Below, in pieces: positions 10,121-22,906 of a DNA stretch of 64,000 nucleotides. The notes under the pieces were generated by a model, which did not search any database, had not been told where the DNA came from, and saw nothing but the letters and a program-made list of their open reading frames with translations. The stretch's first letter is position 1. Each line of letters starts with the position of its first letter. Location of the stretch: positions 20,843,181 to 20,907,180 of the forward strand of contig CAIIXF020000010.1 of the NCBI GenBank assembly GCA_903813345.2. Reading direction: 5' to 3'. Origin of the DNA: Owenia fusiformis (Eukaryota > Annelida > Polychaeta > Sabellida > Oweniidae). A program made the translations under genes and the position numbers.

Positions 10121-12827
10121 GAGTATTTCAAGATATGCACATTATATATCGGAAGAACATTTTAAGTATTATAACAAACTTAAATTGTACCACACATAGT
10201 TTTCATTGTACATGATGTTGCGATCTGTATATAAAAAGTATGTATGCCAACATTCTATGTACAAAAAGTATATATGTAAATTAAATAAAGTGCATTTAAA
10301 ATACAATTCTCGTTTATTGTCTAATTCATATATAGTCCAATCTGTAAAGCAGTAGTTGAATGCACAGACATAGGAATAACTTTGGCTTCGGTGATGATAT
10401 AAAGGAATTTGGAATTTGAGGTCCTGAGCAATTTCGATACAGACATATCAAAATAAAAGTAGTTGTGGGGAATGTGCAACCTTGTGTGTTCTCGCAAGTA
10501 ATGAAGTCCAGTCTTTCACTCTTAAATTGCATGAACTAGGATGAGATCTTAATGTTCCACGCAGCGTCAAACGCTATTGTGACATCTATATAAATTATCA
10601 CTGATGATATATTCAAAATTATAAAATCCGCGTATCAGTTGGTTCAAAATGTCAATTGGTCTAATATTGCATTCTCTATCACATATAAGGAAGTTAACTT
10701 GTAAGAATAAGCACAACAGCAAAACTGAAACGATATCTTCATTCAAATAGATTTTAAAATCATAATAAAAATTTATGAACATTTTGAACAATAGCTATGT
10801 TTGACCCAAAGTGAGCACTCGTATCAATATTTAAGACCAAGTTAAATATTACTATAACTGTGTTAAAACTTTGACAGTTTATTGTACTATACAATAATAC
10901 ATAGAATAAAACAGAACAACGCAGCGTCAACAACAGAGGAAAATATTTTGAATCACATTGGTTCTACTTAGCCACTTTATGACTTGAAGTTCAGTGTTAC
11001 GGGCTTCATTGTTGGAATGTATTTCCCTAAAATTGAAATTGAATATTGCGTGCAAGTCCTCTAAAGAGTATAGTTAAAAATGAAAATGTGATGAAATTAT
11101 TACTTTGCGATACTTGTACACGGGACTTGCTAGAATTAGGCGAAACCCAAAAATTTGAAATGAGAACAAGAGAAAACTATTTGAAGGGATTTCTTTGTCC
11201 AATATTATTGATGTTAGTTCGTATAATTGGGTATGTTTCTTAAAGAAATTCATAACAACAACAATTCAAGATTTCACCACAACAATTGAAATTAATGAAT
11301 AAGTTCTGTGGTTAATGGAAAATGAAAGATGTATTTAGGGAGTAAGAGGGTAGCTTAAGCAAAAGGAAAAGGGATTAAGCTGGTTACATAAATATGCTCT
11401 CAGATTTACTAATTCGAAGCTTACTCATATTCAAAAGATTCTCATCTAAAAGGTATTCCTGAATGAAAAGGAATCGGAACGAACAATTTCAATTAGAACC
11501 GAATTCCATTTCACTGCTTTACAACACTGGAAATGATTTCTGGAAAGTGTCATGACTTTGTGTTTGGTGTGTTTTCTGTCGTGTCAGTTTCGTGTTTTGA
11601 TAAAATGAAAATGTGGTATGACTAACTGCATTTCCTATTTTCTTAATTTATCTTTCATTACGAAGAGTCAATTGGTCAGAAGTTATTAGGGCATATTATT
11701 TAAAATGTTTGAATAACCATATTTATAATATATTATGGGAAACAAATAATGTGATATTCCAAAATGGCAAAAAGCATGCAAGATTAAACCAAAGGCGTCT
11801 TTTTGGATGAAAATCCCAGGTATTAGAATGTATAATCTGTTTCATTCAACTCGGATATTTGCAGAATACAATCCATTTGTTGAATATTATTCTCTGCTAT
11901 TTTCATAACTGGATATTATATATATGTATTGTATTCACGTATTAGGAAAATTATTTTACAATAGATGTAACCTTCTTTATCAGAATAATCTCATAAGGCT
12001 GATGGAGTGCTAATGTTTTAGAATCCGATTACAACTAGTTAACCTATTAAACTGAATACTGTTTCAGAATTGTAAAAAATATTTTTATGGTTTATGATTT
12101 TATACAAATGCATCTAGAAATCGAAAACTTATTTAATACAGTATTGTTGTAAATCAAACAACCAAGAGAATGTCAAGTTTTTAGACAATACTGTAAATTC
12201 AATATTTGAAATTTTAAATCTAAGCTATTGAAATAAATCTATATTATAAACCAAAATAAATAAAATTATCTTCTGAAACTAATTCAAATTGCAAAACGTA
12301 ATTTCCCTTTAAAATGCCTGGCATTTCAGCCTTTCAGTCGGAAATATGTATACTTTTAAGAATGGCATAGATCAGACTCTGGGAGTTCAATAGTCTTGAC
12401 CAAATCCTAAAATGATTATACGGGGATAAGGCGAATACGACCATTTTTTGAGGAGGGTCCATTTCAATTACATGTTCTGTCGTGATTCACCAGGAACTCA
12501 AATTAAAGTTATATATATTACCGGTAACAATATTTTATTAAATCATGATACTACAAGTTCACGCTGAATAACACCCGGGGACATTTTTGATATAAGAAAA
12601 TATCCCGCCAAATCCCGCTCGTGATAATCGTATTCACATCCCAATCCCGCTCACGAAAATGGCATTCACCTCCAGCGAATTTTTGCCAAAGAAAGCTTCC
12701 TATTACGTTCAGTTGTGTCGATAGAGCGTGCTATAATTATGTTCTTATGTGAGAAGCGATATTTTCCAAACAAAATTGAAAATATAGATTTTGAAACGTA
12801 AGAACTATAAAGATTAAACCTATTAAT

Positions 12828-13035
12828 AGGCGAATTGTAATTTCATCATCATGCTCTGTCAACGTCATAGAAATCTGAGGAAAATTCGAATGCCCTGTGA
12901 TGGACATTCTACCTTCATTCTGCTTTCAACATCAAAAAATTAACAATACGTAAACATGTCTATCACAGGGCATTCGAATTTTCGTATAATTTCTATAACG
13001 TTGACAGAGCATGATGATGAAATTACAATTCGCCC
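12828..13035. mobile_element. 208-bp fold-back MITE
   Basis: Arms of about 80 bp are inverted copies. The left arm begins AGGCGAATTGTAATTTCATC and the right arm ends GATGAAATTACAATTCGCCC, with a loop of about 50 bp. The flanks read ATTAAT on both sides (12822-12827 and 13036-13041). Because ATTAAT is itself palindromic, it could be part of the arms rather than a target duplication. No coding potential. Confidence 0.75.
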
Positions 13036-13555
13036 ATTAATCTAAATTTTTATAAAATGGACTTTTTGTAAACTATTTCAATTTCAATAACTTTTTTTCA
13101 AATAGTAAAAACTTAATATTAGGATTTTAAAACTTGGTGAAAAATGTAATATCAGTTTTTATCATCTTTTTTTATCAATTATTCTACATTTTATTCTGAG
13201 TCTAAAGGTTCCAAGATGGGTTGTCACTTGTCAGGGTAGCAAGAACAAGGTGCCATGATCAGTCAATATGGTACAACGAAAATGGGACTTCTGCGCATGT
13301 TAAAATTTTTCGTCAAAACTCAACTTTTGTTCAAGTTGATACGATTGTCTTTCGAACTAGAGACTTACCTCATTCGAAAGATCATAAAAGACTTTATCTA
13401 TACTGAAAATCTTAGATCCAAACATAGTAGAATACGCCGTCAGTCCGCATTTGATTTTTTGAAGTGAGTTTCGTAGATCGTCAGATTTCTCCGACTGATA
13501 TCGGGTTATCTCAAACTGGTTCGTTTATAAATACAAATTTGTTTACCGTTGTAAG

Positions 13556-13623
13556 GCGCATGCGCAAAATTGATTTATAAACCTTATTGGTTGATGGTTT
13601 TTCTCCTGCGCATGCGTGACGTC
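13556..13623. promoter_or_regulatory. Possible orphan promoter: two NRF-1-like palindromes, CCAAT and CRE-like site
   Basis: GCGCATGCGC (13556-13565) and TGCGCATGCGT (13607-13617) match the known NRF-1 binding palindrome. Between them is an ATTGG (inverted CCAAT), and the second is directly followed by TGACGTC, close to a CREB/ATF site. Such a group is typical of TATA-less housekeeping promoters. No gene could be tied to it on either strand, so it may be a decayed promoter, part of a repeat, or the start of an unseen non-coding transcript. Confidence 0.3.
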
Positions 13624-14093
13624 TGATGAACACTTATGACGAAGACCGGAGCAAACATTACTAGCTCTTGAACGAAATTCCAAGATTCAGGTCATTTCGC
13701 CGTGTTTGCTAAGCGTGTATACGTGAATGACAAGCTGTTTTGAGTAGATCGGGTACCTGTTTTAGACACAACATTGATTTAGCTTGACATTGATGTGCAC
13801 ATTGGCACTTTTGAGCATGTTAATACAAGTTTTTACACTCTTAGCACGAGACGGGTTTTCGAAAAATCTGTTATCTGATTCACTCGATTATCGTATGGAT
13901 ATGTATTTCTGCTGACATTTCAACACCACATCACATAGAATTACGATGCAGAATGATAATAAAACACAAAACAACTACTAAATTCCACTTGTTATTTCAC
14001 AGGAGGTAAAAATGCAAACTGCCTAGATTCTTTGTAAGGGTCGTCAGACATCGGATTGGCCGCCATATTTGAAATGAAAATATCACTAAATAA

Positions 14094-14398
14094 CAAGGAG
14101 GATTGGCTCCCAGGATCGAAACTCGATATTTTCCAACAATGAAAACGTCGAAATGTCGTTATTTTCTGAAATTAAAACCGACTATAAATTCAAAATAAAC
14201 AGTTCAAAAGATTCGAACCAATATCTCGATCATTTCTTGTGAGTTTTGGAATTTTTCGTTTGGAAATAAGACCAAAATTCACGATTTAAATGTTGAAGTG
14301 AACAAAATGGCGGCTGTTTGAATTCGAATTTTGTATTACGACATACCCATATATGGGACAGAATATCGGTGGTGCACTCTGGGAGCCAATCCTCCTTG
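14094..14398. mobile_element. 305-bp MITE with 9-bp target duplication
   Basis: The terminal inverted repeat is CAAGGAGGATTGGCTCCCAG, matched exactly by CTGGGAGCCAATCCTCCTTG at the other end. The flanks carry the perfect 9-bp direct repeat ACTAAATAA (14085-14093 and 14399-14407). A 9-bp duplication suggests the Mutator-like group. No transposase is present. Confidence 0.85.
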
Positions 14399-14698
14399 AC
14401 TAAATAAAGGTCTGCGCATGCCTCAACATTTCGACTGTGATATGATCTGAATTTAACTTTGCGGGATGCTAGATAACTCATGATAAGGATTTCAATTTAT
14501 GCTATTGACCATGGTTTGAATTTTTTGGTATTTAATCATGAATGTGACAAACTTTTGTTTACATACTCATCTCGTGGAAGTTATTCAACGCAATACATTT
14601 CATTAACATAGCACATAGATACACAAGAATATCATATATGGTACGGGGTTGGTTATGAAATAAGTTTTGCAATATAATTGATATTTCTTAGTAAAATG

Positions 14699-15449
14699 AC
14701 ATGCTTCGGGTCTTCCCAAAATTAGACGATCCAATCTTTTGAAAGTATTTCACGCTCCGGGTCTTCCCAAAATTAGACGATCCAACCCTATGAAAGTATT
14801 TCATGCTCTGGGTCTTCCCAAAATTAGACGATCCAACCCCGTGAAAGTATTTCATGCTCCGGGTCATCCTAAAATTAGACGATCCAACCCCGTGAAAGTA
14901 TTTCATACTCCGGGTCTTCCCAAAATTAGACGATCCAACCCCGTGAAAGTATTTCATGCTCCGGGTCTTCCCAAAATTAGACGATCCAACCCCGTGAAAG
15001 TATTTCATGCTCCGGGTCATCCCAAAATTAGACGATCCAACCCCGTGAAAGTATTTCATGCTCATGGTCTTCCCAAAATTAGACGATCCAACCCCGTGAA
15101 AGTATTTCATGCTCCGGGTCTTCCCAAAATTAGACGATCCAATCTTTTGAAAGTATTTCACGCTCCGGGTCTTCCCAAAATTAGACGATCCAACCCTGTG
15201 AAAGTATTTCATGCTCTGGGTCTTCCCAAAATTAGACGATCCAACCCCGTGAAAGTATTTCATGCTCCGCGTCATCCTAAATTTAGACGATCCAACCCCG
15301 TGAAAGTATTTCATACTCCGGGTCTTCCCAAAATTAGACGATCCAACCCCGTGAAAGTATTTCATGCTCCGGGTCTTCCCAAAATTAGACGATCCAACCC
15401 CGTGAACGTATTTCATGCTCCGGGTCATCCCAAAATTAGACGATCCAAC
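14699..15449. repeat. 51-bp minisatellite, about 15 units, with an 8-unit higher-order repeat
   Basis: The unit is 51 bp, of the type GTATTTCATGCTCCGGGTCT followed by TCCCAAAATTAGACGATCCA and an ACCCCGTGAAA end. Because 51 is a multiple of 3 and no unit has gained a stop, both strands stay open for about 245 codons, as 17-residue repeats. Variants (CACGCTCC, CTCTGGG, CATCCTAAA, CATACTCC, and the TCTTTTGAAA junction) recur in the same order 408 bp apart, showing that eight units were duplicated as a block. A start codon out of frame and stops before the array argue against a real protein. Confidence 0.9.
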
Positions 15450-16267
15450 CCAGATCTAATTCGTAAGGTAATCATTACACAATAAAAACATCAATTTATT
15501 CCAATTGCATATATATTACTTTTATATTGTTTATATTTAGACAGGCCTTCAAAGAATATCAAATAAATGTTATGTTGTGTTTTTGTTACACCATTCTTTG
15601 ACTTTTCAATATTTTCTCAACGTTTAAACTGTGTTTTTATTTCAACATGGGCTATGATACATGGAAGTGTTTTGGATACATTCACTAAGTTTCAACATAT
15701 TTTCATTAAAATGCTTTGAATCTGGTTTATTATTTCCAAAGATTAAGGTATTATAGGAAACTTTTGTATTTTTTGTTGATATTAAGTTTTATTTTTGTTG
15801 AATTACTGCGCAGTGCTTAAGTAATCCCGTGTTGCTGAAGCCAAGTTGTCATCAAACAACAGTTGAAAAATATTTAGACTTATTTTTATGTGAACCATTT
15901 GAACTTCGTCAAGTCGAATCTAATCATTTCAATATTGACCCAAATCATAATGAGAAATTGGACTATTTATTGTTTATTTATTCATTTCGATTCGGCGATA
16001 TTTCAACATTTGCTTTGTGGCATTGTTTTTATAATTACTCCACAAAGGTACTTTGGTCTACCTGTTCATGAGTTTCACAAATACGTCGAGGAGTATCGAT
16101 AACAAGTGGCTGTTGATTGGTGTTGATTGAGAAATAGGATACTGGCAAGCATGGGAAAATTCTTCTTGTAATTCCCATGGTTTGCTTTAGGTTATTTACA
16201 CAGTGCCTGATGGCTACGTACATCATCATGTCATGACGGAGTTATGGGCAACATTCACATTTGGCTT

Positions 16268-16549
16268 CAGGGGCGTAGCCAGCTTTCAGTCAGGGAGGGG
16301 GGGGGGGTGCGATAGACAAAATATTTTGGTTTTCAGTCAGGGGTGCGATTGTGGCATAAACAAGCCAGAAATAAGATTTATTTTGAATTTTACAAAAATT
16401 GATGCAACTTCCTTGAAAACTGAGCTAGAAGCTTCAAATAGACAGGTCTTTAAGCTAGTTTCTTCTACTTTACCTATCACATGGTTCTATTTTTATTTGT
16501 TATGGATGGGGGAGGGGTTGCGGGGGGGGTTGCGATCGCTACGCCTATG
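16268..16549. mobile_element. hAT-like MITE remnant containing poly-G tracts
   Basis: The left end CAGGGGCGTAGCCAG and right end GCTACGCCTATG are imperfect inverted copies and look like the CAGGGGCGTAGC-type ends common in animal hAT elements. Long G runs lie inside near each end. A clear 8-bp target duplication is not visible, so the copy is probably old. Confidence 0.5.
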
Positions 16550-19186
16550 GGCATCCTCAGATCCTCTACATATACAGATACAGCCATAGGATTTGAAATA
16601 AAATACTATGCTGCGTGCGAATAAGGACTAGCACGTATAAACTGCTAGACGACCCCATCGTATAACATTTCTGGGAGAATTCTGGGATCTATCAAATTGT
16701 ACATGGATTTCAGGATAAAGCAGAAAGTCTTTTCTTCACCATATATAAATTTTACTGTACCTGATTGTCAACCTAGCTATAAAGTGTACAATTTGAATGG
16801 TTGTCCCTAAATAATTCTTATTATGAAAGCTGACACATCATGTGTGTAATCACTCGAATGGGTTCAGGAGTTCGTGGAGTACGAAGGTATTATCGTTCGA
16901 GAATATATTGCATCAGTATGTCGTCTTTTCCCGGGCGTCTTTTATGGATTCTCTATTAGAATTCAATAGAAAATAATGTTAAACGAAACGATAGAAATAT
17001 TGAATGCATTGTATAGTGAACTACTGAACCTTCTTTGGTAATAGAGGTCAGAAATGCATTTACCTTTGGCCTTTTGCCTTTAATATTTTCTACAAAAAAA
17101 GATCCGAATCAAAAGCTCCAAAACTTACATTTGGTTAAATGAACCATTTTGACTTAAGTTTTGATGCTTCCGTTTTCGAAAACGGACAAAGTAATCCGCT
17201 TTGCCATAACGAATTTGGCAATTGGCAAAAATCAGTTGTAAAGGTTGGAAATATGCGTAGTCTTGCCCAGGTGATCCTACAGGTGTCTGTTAACTTAATT
17301 CGTTACTTATAAATGTTACCGTTCTAAGCCTCCTACCACCCTTACCACGGTTAACAGTGGTAAGTTATGTCAACAGGCCCTTACATTAAATAGATTTCAC
17401 ACTCATTAAGTAACACAAGTTAAAATATTAAAAAGGAGATGTTTTCATAATTTAATATAAACATCATATTTTTACAAATAACTAAGACGCACAGCCAGAG
17501 TTGTGTTTCCCGTAGTTGCACTCTATAGATTATCTCTCGGAAAGATTACTTGTACGGGAGCCGTCCAAGAACTTTTGAATCGGAACTTGTCAGCACCATC
17601 ACCTGGGTCGCCCGCGAATATTATGTCACTGTTAGTCACGTTAAAAAATGACAGACAGAATAAACAGAGATAAGCAGTGAGTGGACTGAAAATAAACACT
17701 CCTAATATGCAATTATTCCCAAAATATCGTTCATTTTATAGTTAGTTTCGAAATGGTTTAAAGAATGACTTTCGCCATTTGGTATTTTATATAGGACGTA
17801 TTTTATACAGATATTTGAAAGTATTGTAATTCCATGGAAAGAAATGTTATATGCTATTTTGAACTTGTTCTATACACTATTTTGTTGACAATGACCGGCA
17901 ATGGGAAATCTTATGCTTTGTGAAAGTGTATTTGAATAACTAAAATAAATCTATTGGAGTACTTGTAAAATTTCAAAATCTTTGAATAAGTTTGAAAAGT
18001 AAAATTATCGCTATATCCTTTTGGATTAAGAATTTTCCAGTTATTAAATCAGTGATTGTTTTCCTAGACATGGTATATCCCGTACTTTGAAAGTAAGCGT
18101 GCAAATGAGATGAAAGATGTTTTTGCAAAGCATGATCAACATTTTCACACGTTCATAAAGGAAATGGAATATTCGTAATCAAAATAAGTAATTTCTGATT
18201 AGGAATTTTCCAATCAAACCAGGATTTCTTTAGTAATCAAAGATATTTGTATTTTGTCCCACACCTTTTTTCAAAATCGAATTATAATAAACATATTTAA
18301 TACACTGGGAATGGATTTATCTATTTACGTCAACGATATACCGTATTTGAAATGACGTACGTCGTCTTTTTTTGTATAAAAAACATCGTTTTAAAACAAT
18401 TGGAAAAGGAAACCAAGAAACTTCATCAAATAATATCCAAGTCTTAAATATCTTCAAAAATCTCATCACCAAAAAATGTTTCCTAATGTGTTTAAAATAT
18501 TTTTGCTTTCAAAGACCAGCCCTGGAATAAATCGTATCTGTTAAGTCAATAATTAATTCGCTATGGCCTCAATTCCTGAATTGGATAAGTTACTTTCTCA
18601 GCGGCTTGTTTTATGATCTGACAATAGCCTTATTTCTCCAGATTATAAGTCCCAAAACTGGCATTAAAAGAGAAAACACCCAGTGTTAAGTTAATGCGAC
18701 TTTTATGGAATTTATTAAGATTTGAATTAAAATTTTCACTTTCATGTGAATAAACCTATTGGGAAAATCCCTCTTTGACCAAAATATATTGATGTTTGAT
18801 CTAAAGATCAATTAAAAACTTAACACCCTCTCTGCTCTACCCAGCAACTTAGAACCTTGAAAATGTTGTTTTTGGAACGGAACCGACTAACATATCTGGT
18901 CTCTTATGAACATATTGAAATATGGTCTAGTACACTTGTATATAAGATCATCAATATTTTGACTTTTATTACACTTTGCTAGGTAAATGTTGGGCCAGGC
19001 TTCTTTTAATTTGATCGTAATCTATATTGTTTTATTTTCAATTCTTTGGGGGATATTTGATTCATTGATCAACTCATGCCATAGAGAGATAATTTCTGTA
19101 TCAAAATAAACTCTAGGTTGATTTGGTGAATTGAATCGAAAATTGCGATGCTCAAATTATATTAAAAATTGCTCTAATCTATTGAC

Positions 19187-19442
19187 ATAAACGAATCAAC
19201 TTATAGTACTTTTGAGGTCCTCAAAATGACATTTTCAGATGCTCAGGGCCTCGGCTCAGTGCCATGCAATGGATTAAAATAATGGAGTTTTATTTTGGGG
19301 TGCAGTCATAGTGTCTGAGCGAAAAACCAAATGTGACATTTTACATTGAATCAATGAGGTGCTCAAAATGACTTGCTCAATTTTTGTATTTACGTCCAAC
19401 TAAGTTATTAAAATAAATAATAGTAAATTGATTCGTTTATCA
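19187..19442. repeat. Inverted repeat, possible old MITE
   Basis: ATAAACGAATCAA at the left is matched exactly by TTGATTCGTTTAT at the right, 255 bp apart. Inside is a near-perfect small palindrome around TTTTGAGGTCCTCAAAA and a second related TGCTCAAAATGAC. No convincing target duplication. Confidence 0.35.
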
Positions 19443-20051
19443 TTTTTATCTACCAATATAAGTATTTCATTTGGTGACATATTTATTTTTATGTAAAAAC
19501 AAATTCAATTTAAGAATTCAAATAAACAGAACACTGTGATAAATCATAATATTTGTTTTCAAGTTCGGAAACAAATGACTTAATTGGATTAATATGTTAA
19601 CAGAACAAACAACTATTGATTGAACAGTCTCATTATCTCAATTTGTAATAAATGATTAAAATTAGGAAAATATATTTCTTATACTATACTCATCTAACAG
19701 TATTTATTGAAGTTAGGTTTCTGTTTGGGACAACATTCCTTGGAGTGGTCAACGATTGATAATCTCAACTTGTTCAAAACATTCTCCATTCACTAAAACT
19801 AAATTTGTCCACCTGGGAAAGTAAGATTTCATTCACAAAAATTTAGATATTGACAAGGAAATGTCTGCAAAAGTTTCAATAAAGTTGAACAAATAAAGTA
19901 ATTGATTTCCCGATTTCGTGAAGTTAAAGAGACCATTTGAGCTTTTCAATGCTGAAAATGGCAAACTGTAATCCGCCATTTTGAGCAGTCAGCATGGTTT
20001 CAATCAAGGTCAAATGATTGAGATGACACGTGGTCCTGGAGCTGACGTCTT

Positions 20052-20293
20052 ATTGGTTACTGTCACAAGTGCGCCAACCAATCACGTAAGGGATTAGCCG
20101 AAGTGCAAACCAATATTTAGTCGAGCGGTGCTTGTAAAAAGTTAGTTTTGATTTCATCCACAAATAATTGACACTTCCAGTGACATATTTAGAAGAAACT
20201 ACTTTTATAAACATTATATAAATATATTTAGATTGGACGCATTCTCGAATTGTTAGGATTTTGTTTTGAAACATCAGCGATAACATTTCAAAG
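20052..20293 (+). promoter_or_regulatory. foxAB: Predicted forkhead gene promoter and 5' UTR exon
   Basis: Three CCAAT boxes lie close together (inverted at 20052-20056, direct at 20078-20082 and 20110-20114). A TATATAAA box follows at 20215-20222 and an initiator-like GCATTCT near 20241, 26 bp from the start of the TATA box. A strong splice donor AAAG|GTAAGA closes a putative non-coding exon at 20293. It pairs with the acceptor TTTTATTTTCAG just before the coding exon (exon start 21143), giving an 849-bp intron. All of this is inferred from consensus sites. Confidence 0.42.
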
Positions 20294-21033
20294 GTAAGAT
20301 AAAAGTACATATTAATGTTACTAGAATCAGTTTTATGTCATACTATTTCATAAATGTATGAAGTGATTATATGATATGAAATTGGAAATGATCAGCTAAT
20401 CTAACTATTTCTTAAGTCGTGTTAAAATTGTAACAAGACGAAAAGTAATAATTAATTCCCTTCCGGTGAAGTAATTTGTATGAATTTTTATTTACGCGAT
20501 CTTCAACAAAATGTCAATAAAAATGGCATAGAAAATCTAGAAATATATTAAAAACTTTAAAAGTATGGTGGCTATATGAGCCATTAATAACATTTTGTAA
20601 TACAGGCCTAATTACAATTATTCAAATTCATTTCATAAAAATATTAAATACCCGCAATTGTTTACAATATTTGAAAATATTGTTCATTAGATTTCAAAAG
20701 TACAGTAATTTTAAGTAGTATTCTACAATAAATGTTTTCCTTTTATAAATATCAGTTATTTACGAGAGTGTAGTATTCAAGTGTGATTGAAAAAAAGTTT
20801 TCTAAAAAATATCATTAGTTTTTCAACATATTTTACAAAATCTAATTTTACAGCTTTGCCGCTTGAAAGCTAATTCATTAAAGATTTTGCGTCATTCTAA
20901 TAAATTCAAAAGAATACTTTCAAAAAATGATTTCAAGTTCAAAACCAATAAATTTGTCCATTTGGCATTCAGTTTGAATATACAATACAATACAATAAAG
21001 AAGACTGATTTCGAACCGCGATGATAAATCTGA

Positions 21034-21099
21034 TTTCTTTGCGTTCATTACAAAATAAAACAAGGATTTTTCTTTGCGTTTCATTACAAAATAAAACAA
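21034..21099. repeat. Two-copy tandem duplication in the forkhead 5' intron
   Basis: The block CTTTGCGTTCATTACAAAAT with its AAAACAA end occurs twice in a row, differing by one inserted T. It lies just upstream of the coding-exon acceptor. No function is evident. Confidence 0.7.
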
Positions 21100-21155
21100 C
21101 TATTTTAGTTTTACATTAAACATATATGTTTTTTATTTTCAGACAAATCTCAAAG

Positions 21156-22142
21156 ATGGAAAACAATGACTTGGTTGGATCCACCAATCTAGGTGAAGTC
21201 CACAATGACAGCGCGTATATCTCCGCCAGTGAACCAGAAGTCCCTTTATCTGTATCAGAGGCGACTAATCCTACAACCAGTCAAAGTCTTCCTGAACAGA
21301 GCAGCCAACCCCAGAGCACAGGTACACCCATTCCGATTCCATCCCACATTGAAGCGCTCGAGAAGGCCGAGGCTGAGCTAGACCGTAACGCCTTCTCCGG
21401 AACCTCAACTCTATCTCAACAAAAGCGTCGGTTTGCCGATGTGAAGCCACCCTACTCATACATCGCGCTCATCACAATGGCCGTGGAGAGCTCGCCAAAT
21501 GGCATGATGACGCTCAACGAGATCTACGCGTTTATCATGAACAGATTCCCTTATTTCAAAGATAACCAACAGAGATGGCAGAACTCCATTCGCCATAATC
21601 TTAGCCTCAATGACTGTTTCGTGAAAATCCCTCGGGCCCCGGGTCGTCCCGGAAAAGGCAACTACTGGGCGTTGCATCCAGCCTGCACTGACATGTTTGG
21701 AAACGGAAGTTTCCTGCGCAGAGCCAAGCGATTCAAGCTGCAGAAAATGGACAAAGGCGCAGTGGATTCCGCTCATATTCAACACGTTAGTTCTTATGGA
21801 CACTTTAGTCTCTATGGAGGTGGTTACAAACCATACCCTTCCATAAATCCTCTCGCGCTATCATCATTCACTCAAGGTCTTTCCCAGATACAGCAAAATC
21901 AACAGGCGTACGGCTCTAAGCCAGAACATTGGAACCCGGCCACAACAAGCGCAGCAGGGTATACATCTCCATACTATCCCCCGACTGCTGCCGCCGCGTC
22001 GATGGGATCGTCTCTAGGAGGAGGCTACCTGAGTCAGACCAGCTCAGCGTTGTCAAACTACGCTTCCCTTCCCCAGACACCCGGTTATCCCTCACCACAA
22101 TATGGGAACATGAATCAGCTACGGTTACAGGCTACAACATAA
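21156..22142 (+). CDS. foxAB: Forkhead transcription factor, FoxAB-like
   Basis: A 328-residue protein in one coding exon. The ATG at 21156 has a good context (AAGATGG) and lies 13 bases after a splice acceptor; an upstream in-frame ATG at 21126 is in the intron and was not used. The forkhead domain covers about residues 96-195: [20 protein letters not shown] begins it, followed by the helix-3 core [20 protein letters not shown] and the wing [20 protein letters not shown], then [10 protein letters not shown]. The mix of FoxB-like features (ALHP..DMF.NGSFLRR) with FoxD/FoxE-like ones ([16 protein letters not shown]) is what the FoxAB class shows. The region after the domain is rich in Ser, Tyr, Pro and Ala, as in many Fox activation regions. 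FoxAB is known in several invertebrate phyla and lost in vertebrates. FoxE and FoxB are alternatives. Confidence 0.9.
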   Translation: MENNDLVGSTNLGEVHNDSAYISASEPEVPLSVSEATNPTTSQSLPEQSSQPQSTGTPIPIPSHIEALEKAEAELDRNAFSGTSTLSQQKRRFADVKPPYSYIALITMAVESSPNGMMTLNEIYAFIMNRFPYFKDNQQRWQNSIRHNLSLNDCFVKIPRAPGRPGKGNYWALHPACTDMFGNGSFLRRAKRFKLQKMDKGAVDSAHIQHVSSYGHFSLYGGGYKPYPSINPLALSSFTQGLSQIQQNQQAYGSKPEHWNPATTSAAGYTSPYYPPTAAAASMGSSLGGGYLSQTSSALSNYASLPQTPGYPSPQYGNMNQLRLQATT

Positions 22143-22893
22143 ACGCTTTAAGTATATCTCAGATAATGAGATCTCAACAAAAGCTGCAATTCTAAATGAA
22201 AATGCGCCCCTCGATTTTCTTTGTGAGAATCGGATAGAGAGATCCAGTGATGTCCCGTGCAACATGGTTGGCATCTGAGAAGCCCCCGGTGATTCTAATT
22301 CGCTTTTCAAGCATGACCTCGGGTACTGAACGAACGACAAAGCAAGAACATTGGCAGATGCAATTTGGGAAATGTGCTAAATATGGCAGGGACATTATAG
22401 CAAATATGATTCCGTCCAAATGTTCGGTGATAAGTCAGATGTAAATTGAAATAACTTTTTTCCAAATCGGAAAAGTATTTGTTACCATATTAGAATTGAA
22501 AAAATAGTGACGTTTTCGAGATATTCATTGTACATATTGTACTGACAATTTGACTCACGGGTAAATTATAATATAAATCATAAATATTTCTTGCCGTTAT
22601 GGAAGATTTTAACTTGAGAGTTACACTAGCTAGTCAGGCAAGTATTTTTAAAAAGGTCCAAATTCCGCATTTCAATTTCAAATTGCAAAATGTATTGAGT
22701 TAAATATAAATGTGTGGTCATCTAAGTCAAATCTGTAATATTTGTGTAATATGAGTTGATGAGTTTCATGTCAAAAGTTAAATGCAATAAGATTATCTTT
22801 GTAAATAATGATGTAAATATTGTTTAATGAAAGTATATAATTTTAAAATAACACAAGTGACATGACATATTGTAAATTTATATTTATTTAATG

Positions 22894-22906
22894 AATAAAA
22901 AATAAA
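22894..22906 (+). terminator. foxAB: Poly(A) signals of the forkhead gene
   Basis: Two AATAAA hexamers in quick succession (22894-22899 and 22901-22906), about 750 bases after the stop codon. This predicts a 3' UTR of about 0.77 kb. No other gene signal lies between. Confidence 0.6.

Larger units (their letters stand above)
8589..20051. other. Intergenic region between Rh transporter and forkhead gene
   Basis: Over 11 kb without a recognised gene. Contents listed separately: MITEs at 8993-9079, 9528-9604, 12828-13035, 14094-14398 and 16268-16549; a palindrome at 9113-9142; NRF-1-like sites at 13556-13623; a 51-bp minisatellite at 14699-15449; a weak inverted repeat at 19187-19442; and one unrecognised minus-strand frame at 9830-10120. 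The stretches 10121-12827 and 16550-19186 are AT-rich and show nothing further by eye. Confidence 0.6.

Noticed and set aside
14739-15485. 248-codon plus-strand frame (and 246-codon minus-strand frame) of 17-residue repeats
   Set aside because: Both frames follow from a 51-bp tandem unit lacking stops. Substitutions are not biased to silent sites, and no credible start or upstream exon is seen.
21126-21155. Upstream in-frame start for the forkhead protein (adds about 10 residues)
   Set aside because: It lies in the pyrimidine tract and acceptor of the 5' intron; the ATG at 21156 has a better context and directly follows the acceptor.
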